The position numbers were made by a program, and so were the translations under genes. Below the pieces are notes generated by a model that saw only the letters and a program-made list of their open reading frames with translations, searched no databases and had not been told where the DNA came from. From Hyphomicrobiales bacterium (lineage in GTDB: Bacteria > Pseudomonadota > Alphaproteobacteria > Rhizobiales > HXMU1428-3), in assembly GCA_021775385.1 (NCBI GenBank), contig JAJFHW010000068.1, forward strand, positions 1-13,887: a DNA stretch of 13,887 bases, read 5' to 3'. Numbering within the stretch: the stretch's first letter is position 1; every line of letters starts with the position of its first letter. Below, in pieces: positions 1-6,394 of the stretch.

Positions 1-69
1 GCGTCAGCTGCCCGGGGCAAGCCCCGCACCTCGTAGGCCCAAGCGCTTTGCGCTTGGAATAGCCGTGAG
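1..69 (+). repeat. Family A structured repeat, copy A1 (5' end cut by window)
   Basis: This is the 3' part of a GC-rich multi-hairpin repeat that recurs at 1532-1654 and 12781-12894. Hairpins visible are CGGGG-caag-CCCCG (13-26) and CCAAGCGC-ttt-GCGCTTGG (39-57), followed by the shared end GGAATAGCCGTGAG (56-69). The partner strand of the closing stem (CTTACG in other copies) lies before the window. It is followed after 9 nt by family B copy B1 and then dnaQ. I see no coding potential. Family membership rests on near identity with A2 over about 45 nt. Confidence 0.75.
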
Positions 70-78
70 AGTGTAACA

Positions 79-147
79 GCGACGGTTGTAATATGGCGGT
101 TTCTGGTGGGAAACTGAAACCACACCAAAAACCTACAACTGAAGGAG
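79..147 (+). repeat. Family B hairpin repeat with a second hairpin in its loop, copy B1
   Basis: The outer arms are GTTGTA (85-90) and TACAAC (134-139), with flanks GCGAC at the left and TGAAGGAGC at the right. These are the same flanks as the simple copy at 6350-6380. The loop holds another family-B-like hairpin, GGTTTC (98-103) with GAAAC (110-114) or alternatively GAAACC (116-121), joined by the typical TGGTG loop. The AGGAG of the right tail (143-147) is 7 nt from the dnaQ ATG and is its evident ribosome binding site. Confidence 0.7.
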
Positions 148-154
148 CACTAAA

Positions 155-850
155 ATGAGAGAAATTGTACTTGATACAGAGACAACAGGTTTCAATGCTG
201 ATGGAGATGATAAAATCATCGAAATTGGCTGTGTTGAACTCATCAATTATATCCCATCAGGTGAAAATTATCACATCTATATCAACCCAAAGCGCGATGT
301 TCCTATTGAAGCCCAAAATGTTCACGGCATTACAACTGAGTTCTTGAAAGATAAACCACTGTTTCGCGAAATTGCAGATGGTTTCCTGGAGTTCATTCAA
401 GAAGATACACTCATTATTCACAATGCATCATTTGACATTGGCTTTTTAAATGCAGAACTAAAAAGAGTAAGACGCCCTATTCTTGAAATGAACCGCGTAC
501 TGGATACGTTGGCTCTGGCAAGACGAAAACATCCAGCAGGGCCAAACAGTCTTGATGCTTTATGTCGCCGTTATAATATTGATAACTCAAATCGAACATA
601 CCACGGAGCGTTACTCGATAGTGAATTACTAGCTGAAGTCTATTTGGAATTAAGCGGCCAAAAACAAGCCAAACTCGAATTGGCCAATGATAAAAAATCA
701 AGTGATGATCAATTCGCAAGTGAAGGGTCAAATAAAATCCAAGCTAGAGAAAATCAACTCCCCTCAAGACTAACCACAGAAGAAAACACAGCCCATCAAG
801 AATTTTTAAATAGCTTCAAAACAGACCCTCTTTGGAATAAATATTCTTAA
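155..850 (+). CDS. dnaQ: DNA polymerase III epsilon subunit (3'-5' proofreading exonuclease)
   Basis: This is the proofreading exonuclease of the replicative DNA polymerase III core; it removes mispaired 3' nucleotides using two metal ions. All three DEDDh exonuclease motifs are present: DTET with D7 and E9, HNASFD with D94, and YHGALLD with H150 and D155. The exonuclease domain covers roughly residues 2-168. The lower-complexity tail, residues 170-231, ends in a hydrophobic stretch (EFLNSF..DPLW) and is in the position used by epsilon to bind the alpha subunit. At 231 residues the length is normal. The ATG at 155 has an AGGAG 7 nt upstream, provided by the tail of repeat B1. In related genomes dnaQ follows coaE and faces secB; secB is found here downstream, with a small accessory insertion between. 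Confident call. Confidence 0.96.
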   Translation: MREIVLDTETTGFNADGDDKIIEIGCVELINYIPSGENYHIYINPKRDVPIEAQNVHGITTEFLKDKPLFREIADGFLEFIQEDTLIIHNASFDIGFLNAELKRVRRPILEMNRVLDTLALARRKHPAGPNSLDALCRRYNIDNSNRTYHGALLDSELLAEVYLELSGQKQAKLELANDKKSSDDQFASEGSNKIQARENQLPSRLTTEENTAHQEFLNSFKTDPLWNKYS

Positions 851-903
851 CAAAGATTATTTTCTCCATCGTGGAACAGTGAAACATTCTTTACAGTTCA
901 GGA

Positions 904-1038
904 ATGGCTCGCTTTACCTTGATGCCACAGGAAAAGGTGTTGGGGGGTCTCTTGGTTTTTTTTAAAAATGAGCTTGAGTACCATTGGTCCGACCAGGGGT
1001 ACATGATGCAGTCAATAAATTTGGAAGATGAAAAATGA
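904..1038 (+). CDS. Possible 44-residue ORF coupled to the lipoprotein gene
   Basis: An open frame starts at ATG 904 and ends in TGA 1036-1038. It overlaps the start of the next gene by ATGA (1035-1038), the usual sign of translational coupling. The product begins MARFTLMPQEKVLGGLL and ends NLEDEK; it has a short hydrophobic patch (VLGGLLVFF) and no recognisable domain. The frame is open back to 883 but has no better start there, and the AGGA just before the ATG is too close to be a proper ribosome binding site. It may be a real small protein, the remnant of a longer gene, or chance. The coupling is the main argument for it. Confidence 0.3.
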   Translation: MARFTLMPQEKVLGGLLVFFKNELEYHWSDQGYMMQSINLEDEK

Positions 1039-1490
1039 GATATATATCTGTCTGCTTTCTTGTTTTGTGCTCGATTGCTTCCTGTACGGAAAGTAAGGAT
1101 ATTCCGCCTTACGTCATGTATCGAGGGGACTTTGATCCCAAGAACATTGCTTGTGCGGAAGAAACTATTCGTGCCATTGCCAGAAAATGGGATTTTCATG
1201 TAGAAGAAAAAGATCGAGAAGAGAAGAAGGCAGCAAATTCTGGAATAGATAGTTTTTCCATTTTTGTTATGGCAAAAAACAAAGATATTTTGGATATTCG
1301 TTTTTGGGTTATGGGAATAGGAAGTTTTGTTAACGGAGAAATCATTTCGTTACAAATTCATAACACTGAAGTGATTCCAAACACAGAAAAAGACAAACTA
1401 GCTCAAGAAATTGTGAGCCGACTTGGTGAAAATTGTAATACTAAATTAGAACTTTACACTGAACCTTATGCGAAAGAGCTGCATCAATAA
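1035..1490 (+). CDS. Small predicted lipoprotein, function unknown
   Basis: A 151-residue protein with a lipoprotein signal peptide: a short charged start (MR), a hydrophobic core and the lipobox IASC with the lipidated cysteine at residue 17. The rest would be periplasmic or membrane-anchored. Two more cysteines (C40 and C134) could form a disulfide. The mature part is charged and has alternating strand-like segments (SFSIFVMA, ILDIRFWVMG, GEIISLQI), suggesting a compact alpha/beta fold; I recognise no family. GGAAG at 1023-1027 is a plausible ribosome binding site. The gene lies between dnaQ and secB, which I recall as direct neighbours in relatives, and is followed by a family A repeat, so it looks like an accessory insertion. 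It is expected to be real because of its signal peptide and length. Confidence 0.65.
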   Translation: MRYISVCFLVLCSIASCTESKDIPPYVMYRGDFDPKNIACAEETIRAIARKWDFHVEEKDREEKKAANSGIDSFSIFVMAKNKDILDIRFWVMGIGSFVNGEIISLQIHNTEVIPNTEKDKLAQEIVSRLGENCNTKLELYTEPYAKELHQ

Positions 1491-1531
1491 GAGTAAACAA
1501 TAGACTTGAGAGAAAATACCTCATAGCTCAC

Positions 1532-1654
1532 CTTACGAAGAAGGAGTAATGCCCTTTTCAGGGCTGAAGGACATGGCGAAGCGCAAGCGCAGCCCGGTAC
1601 TTAGCACCGCACCTCGTAGGCCCAAGCGCAATAAGCGCTTGGAATAGCCGTGAG
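1532..1654 (+). repeat. Family A structured repeat, copy A2 (complete)
   Basis: A complete 123-nt copy. The closing stem is CTTACG (1532-1537) with CGTGAG (1649-1654). Inside are GCCC-ttttca-GGGC (about 1551-1564), GCG-caag-CGC (1581-1590) and CCAAGCGC-aataa-GCGCTTGG (1622-1642). It is much more GC-rich than the genes around it. It lies between the 3' ends of the convergent lipoprotein gene and secB; its CCGTGAG end is 13 nt from the secB stop, so it would form the 3' structure of a secB transcript. Confidence 0.75.
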
Positions 1655-1667
1655 AGAAAACAAAATA

Positions 1668-2159
1668 TTAAGCATTCCCAGTTTGGGCTTCAGTTTGCTT
1701 GCGTTGTTTATAAAGACCAGCAAAATCAATCGGATCAAGCAAAAGCGGAGGAAACCCACCTTCATGTGTAATGTCAGAGATAATGCGACGTAAAAATGGG
1801 AAAAGAATAGATGGGCAGTTAATCAGCAATAAAGGCTCAAGGGCATCAGCTGGAATATTCTTCACATTAAAAGCACCGGCATAAACGGCTTCAACAACAT
1901 AGATGGTTCCATCATCATTGGTTGCGTTGCCTTTAAGTTCGATGGCACTTTCATAAACATCTTCATCAAGCTTGTTAACACTCACATTCAAATCAATTTG
2001 AAGGTTAGGGTTTTCACCAGGAGCTTTTAAAGACTTAGGTGCTTTTGGGCTTTCGAATGAAAAATCTTTTAAATATTGTCCAAGAACTTGAATACTTGGC
2101 TGTGTGGCCACACCATCAACACCCGAACCATTTTGTGAACCATTTTGCTCATCAGCCAT
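1668..2159 (-). CDS. secB: Protein-export chaperone SecB
   Basis: SecB is the cytosolic homotetrameric chaperone that keeps precursor proteins unfolded and hands them to SecA for Sec-dependent export. The 163-residue sequence has the family hallmarks: the motif SIQVLGQYLKDFSFESPKAP near residue 22, the central Y-V-V-E-A-V-Y-A-G strand, the LLINCPSILFPFLRRII segment and the C-terminal GGFPPLLLDPIDFAGLY. The first 20 residues are a polar, probably disordered N-terminal tail; the length is close to the usual 155-165. A GAGG about 8 nt before the ATG fits as ribosome binding site. It is downstream of fxsA on the same strand, but a likely terminator lies between, so it probably has its own promoter. 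Confident call. Confidence 0.96.
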   Translation of the reverse strand: MADEQNGSQNGSGVDGVATQPSIQVLGQYLKDFSFESPKAPKSLKAPGENPNLQIDLNVSVNKLDEDVYESAIELKGNATNDDGTIYVVEAVYAGAFNVKNIPADALEPLLLINCPSILFPFLRRIISDITHEGGFPPLLLDPIDFAGLYKQRKQTEAQTGNA

Positions 2160-2183
2160 CAGTTAGCACCTCTAAAATCATTG

Positions 2184-2210
2184 AAAAAAAATAAAAAAAG
2201 CCTGTAAGGC
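2184..2210 (-). terminator. Likely rho-independent terminator of fxsA
   Basis: Read on the minus strand, GCCT-tac-AGGC (2210-2200) is followed at once by a T-run broken by a single A (2199-2184). It lies 95 nt after the fxsA stop and 24 nt before the secB start. The stem is only four base pairs, so readthrough into secB is possible. Confidence 0.5.
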
Positions 2211-2305
2211 CCATATTCCTCCAGCTAACATGCAAACTTGATCTTGGCAAGAAACGAATTAGGAAGGAGAGAAGAAAGAATTGAATTCCAAATTGTTAGA
2301 ATAAG

Positions 2306-2890
2306 TTAATCCTTATTCCAAGGTGACCCTAAACGAGATTTACCAGATGGTTTTTTCGACTGTTGGTCGTCAGTTTCAGTAAATTCACCATCAATAATTG
2401 GCCCATCATCGACATCATTATAATCATTCACCGGATTAGAGTGATCACTCTTATGGTCGTTCTGAAAATTTTCATCACTGTACGCCGAACTGTGACCTGA
2501 AAATGAAGTGCCATTTGCAAAAAATGTGGTGCGAGGCAGAATATATTTTTTAAAAACTGATTTAGCCAAAGTGCGCCGAAATGGAGGAACGAATAACAAA
2601 AATCCAAATATATCGGTGAAAAAACCTGGTGTAAGCAATAGAGCTCCGGCAATAGCCAGGCAAATGCCATCAATCATTTCGTCAACAGGGATCTTGCCTT
2701 CTTGGATCATGGATTGGGTACGGAATAGCACAGCCATACCCTGATGACGCAAAAGCATAGAACCAGCAATAGCTGTCAAAATGACAATACCAAGTGTTGG
2801 CCATAAACCAATTAAAGAGCCAATTTGCATAAAACCGATGATTTCAATAATCGGAACAAGCAAAAATAAAGCAAAAAAGACCAAGCCCAT
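2306..2890 (-). CDS. fxsA: FxsA family cytoplasmic membrane protein
   Basis: FxsA is a small inner-membrane protein; in E. coli its overproduction suppresses the F-plasmid exclusion of phage T7, and its ordinary role is not settled. The N-terminal 120 residues carry the family pattern: a hydrophobic segment at 2-22 (FFALFLLVPIIEI), a second at 25-47, the RHQGMAVL stretch, the E-G-K-I-P-V-D-E-M-I-D-G loop and a third hydrophobic region AGALLLTPGFFTDIFGFLL followed by VPPFR. Residues 125-194 form a long acidic, Asn/Asp/Ser-rich cytoplasmic tail typical of alphaproteobacterial members. Total length 194. It is divergent from the tim44-like gene. The ATG lies near a GAGG on the minus strand. Confidence 0.92.
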   Translation of the reverse strand: MGLVFFALFLLVPIIEIIGFMQIGSLIGLWPTLGIVILTAIAGSMLLRHQGMAVLFRTQSMIQEGKIPVDEMIDGICLAIAGALLLTPGFFTDIFGFLLFVPPFRRTLAKSVFKKYILPRTTFFANGTSFSGHSSAYSDENFQNDHKSDHSNPVNDYNDVDDGPIIDGEFTETDDQQSKKPSGKSRLGSPWNKD

Positions 2891-2951
2891 CAGGTAAAAA
2901 CCTCAATTAAACGGTAAAATTTCATTAATTAAAGAAGTTAAAGAGTTATAA

Positions 2952-2981
2952 ATTATATAAACTTAGTTATTTCTTTTTAAA
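2952..2981 (-). promoter_or_regulatory. Candidate sigma-70-type promoter for fxsA
   Basis: On the minus strand TTTAAA (2981-2976) is followed after 18 nt by TATAAT (2957-2952), about 62 nt before the fxsA ATG. The -10 is a perfect match and the -35 has four of six positions. The region is AT-rich, so chance matches are likely. Confidence 0.35.
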
Positions 2982-3192
2982 GTGTTAGGTTGACGAATAA
3001 ATTTCATAATCAAATCAAAGTCATATATTTGCCAAAGCAAAGAATAATGATAAGAAAGATGACTGTTATTTTTAGATTAGACATGGAAGTGACTAAATAA
3101 AACACTTTCTTGTATAAAGAGACATATGGAAAATCAAAACAAACAACATATATAACAATCTGGATGCTTTATGGTCATCTAAAATATAAAAA

Positions 3193-3270
3193 AGCGGATG
3201 CCGCGACAGTTGCTTTTGCGGATGCTATGTGGGTATCTGAAGCAAAGAAAAGGTAACCTGAAGAAGCATC
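3193..3270 (+). repeat. Family B composite cluster, copy B2
   Basis: This holds an outer left arm GGATGC (3196-3201), a middle pair GTTGC with GTAAC (about 3209-3213 and 3253-3257) and an inner unit GCGGATGC-tatgtg-GGTATCTGAAGC (from 3219), then GAAGCATC at the end. The inner unit matches the unit at 12689-12715, including the following GCAnAGAAAAG. It can be read as hairpins nested three deep, or as a rearranged version of the 12689-12755 array. It is 73 nt upstream of the tim44-like gene. Confidence 0.6.
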
Positions 3271-3343
3271 AAAAGTGTGACCATCTGATCATTGAAAATT
3301 TAAATTAAAAGATGAAACGACCAAATAGGGTACAGGCAAAAAA

Positions 3344-4060
3344 ATGGACAATAATGGCTTGGATATTGTTAGTGTAATATTTTTAGGAATAGCTGTCGTG
3401 ATATTTTTATATCTGCGCAACATTCTAGGTAGCCGAACTGGCAACGAACGTCCCTATAACCCAGATACAACTGATCAAAATCAGTCGAAACGAGATGATA
3501 ATGTTGTCTCAATGCCGACCCATCAGCGAGAAAATAGAGAGCCAGCACCTGAACAACCTGAAATTAACATTGATGAACAAATTAGAAAATTCGCTGAAGA
3601 CGCTACGGTTCTGAGCACTGGCTTACATGAAATTGCTAATTCAGATAAGAATTTTGATCCTGAGCAGTTTATGCAAGGTGCTGAGCGTGCCTATGAAATG
3701 ATTATCACAGCTTTTTCAGAAGGCGACAAACGCACTCTTAAAAAATTATTAGCAAAAGATGTGCTAACAGGGTTTTCAGCTGCAATTGATGATCGCGAAA
3801 ATCAGGGTCAGACCATGGCAACTCAATTCATAGGGTTTGACAAGGCAACAATGCTTGAAGCAGAAATTGAAAATAAACAGTCAGAAATAACAGTGAAGTT
3901 TAAGTCATCACTTATCAGAACGGTGTATGGTTCTGAAGGCGAGATCATTGAAGGTGACGAAAAAGAAATTGATAAAGTCACTGATATATGGACATTTGCT
4001 CGCGCAGCTAATGGCCGTGACCCGAACTGGAAATTGATCGCGACTGAATCAGAATCATAA
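3344..4060 (+). CDS. Tim44/TimA-like membrane-anchored protein
   Basis: A 238-residue protein of the bacterial Tim44-like family, related to the C-terminal domain of mitochondrial Tim44. It has an N-terminal membrane segment at about residues 7-26 (IVSVIFLGIAVVIFLYL) and then a long polar, charged linker with many Gln/Asn/Glu. The Tim44-like domain, residues about 95-237, contains the characteristic GAERAYEMIITAFSEGD...LLAKDVLTGF segment, the later strands ITVKFKSSLI and the end VTDIWTFARA...DPNWKLIAT. In alphaproteobacteria such proteins are thought to act as membrane-linked adaptors; the biochemical role is not well established. Only a weak AGG lies before the ATG. The stop is separated by 1 nt from the mltA start, so the two are probably co-translated. 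Confidence 0.9.
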   Translation: MDNNGLDIVSVIFLGIAVVIFLYLRNILGSRTGNERPYNPDTTDQNQSKRDDNVVSMPTHQRENREPAPEQPEINIDEQIRKFAEDATVLSTGLHEIANSDKNFDPEQFMQGAERAYEMIITAFSEGDKRTLKKLLAKDVLTGFSAAIDDRENQGQTMATQFIGFDKATMLEAEIENKQSEITVKFKSSLIRTVYGSEGEIIEGDEKEIDKVTDIWTFARAANGRDPNWKLIATESES

Positions 4061-4061
4061 A

Positions 4062-5336
4062 ATGATAGAAAAAAGTCAGTTTCCTCTTCTTTTAAAACGT
4101 TTAAGGCAAAACAATATTTTAAAAAAAAGAAGGTATATTATGGGGGGACTGGCTGGCTTTATTCTTGGATTTTTCTCATTAATATTTTTCTATCCAGATT
4201 ACAGTACAAATAATCGTTCAGAAATTAACGAGCAAAAAGCTTCAAAAAAAATTATTAAATTGAAGGTAAAAAGAAGAACAATGAAGCTAAGACCAGTTAA
4301 GTTTCAAACGTTGCGTGGTTGGCAACAAGATGATCATTTAGCAGCCTTCTTGGCGTTTCAAAAAAGTTGCAGATATTTTCTAACAAAACAAATTCGCTCT
4401 CACTCACCTGTTAATCTAAAGCGATTTGAAATTTGCAAAAAAGCAGTTCGCTTGAAATTAACCCACAAAAGAGAAGCAAAAAAGTTTTTCGAAACTAACT
4501 TTCGGCCTCACCGTGTCTTAACATCAAAATCGCTTCTTACAGGATATTATGAGCCAGTAATTAAAGGCTCAAGAATTAGATCCGCTGAGTATAACATCCC
4601 CGTATATAAGCGCCCAACAGATTTGATATCTCTTATCAATGATAAGGACCGCGCTTCAAAAAATCATCAACTGACCTTTATGCGGAAAAAGGGAGAAAAA
4701 TTAGAGCCCTTCCCGACAAGAGAAATGATTGAGCAAGGTGCCTTAAATAATCAGGGTCTTGAGTTATTATTTTTAAAAGAGCAGGTCGATAGTTTCTTTA
4801 TGCACATTCAAGGCTCTGCGCGCATTATGTTAGATGATGGGTCTTACATCCGCATTGGTTATGATGGAAAAAATGGTCATCCCTATTCATCAATCGGCCA
4901 ACATTTGAAAAACTCATATAAGTTCAGCGGTGCACAATTAAAATTGGAAGCAGTGAAACAGTGGCTTCGAGACAATAAGTCAGAAGGCCAAAAGGTCATG
5001 TGGCATAATAAATCATATATTTTCTTTCGTGAATTAAATGAAGCCCAAGCAGCTGATGGCCCGTTGGGTGCTGAAGGAGTGAATTTAAGTTCGCGCCGAA
5101 GTTTAGCAGTTGATGGTAGCTATCATCAATTAGGCCTTCCAATCTGGTTAGATGTCGGAAGTTTAAGCCATCACGGGCAGGCAGGGTTTCATCATCTCAT
5201 GGTTGCTCAGGATGTCGGCTCAGCCATTAAAGGGCCAGCTCGAGGAGATATCTATTGGGGCTCAGGAGATAAAGCAGGCCTCCTAGCTGGTGGCACGAAA
5301 CATAAAGGACAATTCACTGTCCTTTTACCTCGTTAA
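4062..5336 (+). CDS. mltA: Membrane-bound lytic murein transglycosylase A
   Basis: MltA cleaves the glycan strands of peptidoglycan between MurNAc and GlcNAc, leaving 1,6-anhydro ends. Visible family motifs are LTGYYEPVIKGS, IPVYKRPTDL, FFMHIQGSARI and the C-terminal 3D domain AQDVGSAIKGPARGDIYWGSG, with Asp at about 384 and 396 in the positions of conserved acidic residues. One hydrophobic segment at residues 27-45 serves as signal or anchor; there is no lipobox. The ATG at 4062 (424 residues) is 1 nt after the tim44-like stop. An in-frame ATG at 4140 has a better ribosome binding site (AGAAGG, 6 nt spacing) and would give 398 residues. I kept 4062 because the basic KKRR before the membrane segment would otherwise be lost, but the shorter form is a real alternative. 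Confidence 0.94.
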   Translation: MIEKSQFPLLLKRLRQNNILKKRRYIMGGLAGFILGFFSLIFFYPDYSTNNRSEINEQKASKKIIKLKVKRRTMKLRPVKFQTLRGWQQDDHLAAFLAFQKSCRYFLTKQIRSHSPVNLKRFEICKKAVRLKLTHKREAKKFFETNFRPHRVLTSKSLLTGYYEPVIKGSRIRSAEYNIPVYKRPTDLISLINDKDRASKNHQLTFMRKKGEKLEPFPTREMIEQGALNNQGLELLFLKEQVDSFFMHIQGSARIMLDDGSYIRIGYDGKNGHPYSSIGQHLKNSYKFSGAQLKLEAVKQWLRDNKSEGQKVMWHNKSYIFFRELNEAQAADGPLGAEGVNLSSRRSLAVDGSYHQLGLPIWLDVGSLSHHGQAGFHHLMVAQDVGSAIKGPARGDIYWGSGDKAGLLAGGTKHKGQFTVLLPR

Positions 5337-5391
5337 CAATTATTCAAAAAAGCAATTATAATTCGTCAGTAGTATTATATACTCTTAAATT

Positions 5392-6213
5392 ATGTCAAAG
5401 AAAGATGATCATACGGGCCTCAGTTCTGAAGATGCCGACCTTTGGGAAAGAGTCACTAGGACTTTGTCTTCTTTTCGCTCACCTAATAAAGGTAAAAAAG
5501 AAAAATCATCTTCAAAAAGTCAGTCAATAAATGATATAGATGGTGAAAGTATAAATCAGTCATCGGATCAGACAGACTTTGCAACGCTTTTATCAGAACA
5601 AGAAAAGAGTGAAAACGCAAACCCCAGCCCAATCTCTGATGCTGAGTTGAAAAAAACTCCAATAAAGAAAAAAAAGAAAAATTTTATACCATCACCAACG
5701 CGAGAAGACTTTGCTGCATTGTTAGATGATCCAAATGCGAAGATTTCTACTGATAAATCCATAGCGAAAGAACAAGCCAAACCATTCATGCCTGCCTTTA
5801 GTCCAACGCAAGACCAAAAGCAGAATAAAAAACAGCAACCATCAATCGAGTCTTTCAACCAAAGAGACGCCCGAAATATTTCTTCAGGCAAGCAAACCAT
5901 TGATGCAGCAATTGACTTGCACGGCTTAACTCAAGCACAAGCAGAAACAGCCTTAAAAACCTTCTTAAAGCGCGCACATCTCGATAATAAGAGAACGGTT
6001 TTGGTCATCACTGGCAAAGGTCAAAGACGGCAAACAAACGAAAGATCCTTCGAACTTGGCGCACCAGAGCCAGGAATTATCAAAAGGTCGGTACCAAATT
6101 GGCTCGATGATATGCCTGATGTGGTTTTAAGTTATACCACCAGCCACTCAAGACACGGCGGTGAAGGCGCCCTGTATGTGCGCTTAAGACGGTTTTCAAA
6201 ACCGACCAAATAA
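5392..6213 (+). CDS. Smr domain protein (putative nuclease)
   Basis: A 273-residue protein with a C-terminal Smr (MutS2-like) domain, a fold with DNA- or RNA-cleaving activity in some members. The domain spans about residues 173-266 and shows DLHG (175-178), the ITGKG loop (206-210) and the HGGEGALYVRLRR end (255-267). The N-terminus LSSEDADLWERVTRTL matches the start motif of the alphaproteobacterial family. Residues 30-165 are a low-complexity, Lys/Ser/Gln-rich linker that is probably disordered, with a lysine run at 92-96. It follows mltA after 55 nt, as in related genomes. No strong ribosome binding site is seen before the ATG. The substrate is not known. Confidence 0.93.
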   Translation: MSKKDDHTGLSSEDADLWERVTRTLSSFRSPNKGKKEKSSSKSQSINDIDGESINQSSDQTDFATLLSEQEKSENANPSPISDAELKKTPIKKKKKNFIPSPTREDFAALLDDPNAKISTDKSIAKEQAKPFMPAFSPTQDQKQNKKQQPSIESFNQRDARNISSGKQTIDAAIDLHGLTQAQAETALKTFLKRAHLDNKRTVLVITGKGQRRQTNERSFELGAPEPGIIKRSVPNWLDDMPDVVLSYTTSHSRHGGEGALYVRLRRFSKPTK

Positions 6214-6281
6214 CATCTCACAAAATCGTTATCAGCAGCCAATTTGATAAAAAATTAACCTAGAAAATTGATAATACAAGC

Positions 6282-6345
6282 GTTCCGCCCAAAATGGGGT
6301 CCCGGTTTTGGGACAGCGCGATTACTAGTGGGCAACCGAAGGAAC
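6282..6345 (+). repeat. Inverted repeats plus degenerate family B copy B3a
   Basis: CCCAAAA (6288-6294) pairs with TTTTGGG (6306-6312). Then comes a family B unit (6317-6345) whose left arm has decayed to CGATTAC while the right arm GGGCAACCG is intact. It matches the 12651 unit at about 18 of 21 positions, all differences being G/A exchanges. GTTCC (6282-6286) could pair with GGAAC (6341-6345) and enclose the whole stretch. Confidence 0.5.
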
Positions 6346-6349
6346 TGAT

Positions 6350-6380
6350 GCGACGGTTGCAGGTGGGCAACCGAAGGAGC
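6350..6380 (+). repeat. Family B hairpin repeat, copy B3b
   Basis: The clearest simple copy: CGGTTGC (6354-6360), loop AGGTG, GGCAACCG, then tail AAGGAGC. It shares GTGGGCAACCGAAGGA exactly with copy B3a 31 nt before it. The tail AAGGAG lies about 15 nt before the ATG at 6395, slightly too far for an ideal ribosome binding site; an AGAG nearer the ATG may help. Confidence 0.7.
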
Positions 6381-6394
6381 TTTAAAAGAGAGCG

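Larger units (their letters stand above)
2891..3343. other. 453-nt divergent intergenic region between fxsA and the tim44-like gene
   Basis: AT-rich except for the family B cluster at 3193-3270. It should hold the promoters of both flanking genes. A candidate for fxsA is listed separately; I could not assign a convincing one for the plus-strand gene. A 30-codon frame (ATG 3164 to TAA 3254-3256) runs through the repeat and is discussed under findings; it has no clear ribosome binding site. No other gene is supported here. Confidence 0.6.

Noticed and set aside
891..1199. Minus-strand 102-codon ORF opposite the lipoprotein gene
   Set aside because: The plus-strand gene has a lipoprotein signal peptide and sensible composition; the antisense frame has neither a start signal nor recognisable features.
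1532..1654. Family A element as a tRNA or other classical RNA gene
   Set aside because: It has several hairpins but no cloverleaf, anticodon arm, T-loop consensus or known riboswitch core, and it recurs as a diverging repeat.
4062..4139. Moving the mltA start to 4140 because of its better ribosome binding site
   Set aside because: This would remove the basic KKRR just before the membrane segment, which a signal or anchor normally needs. Left as an alternative.
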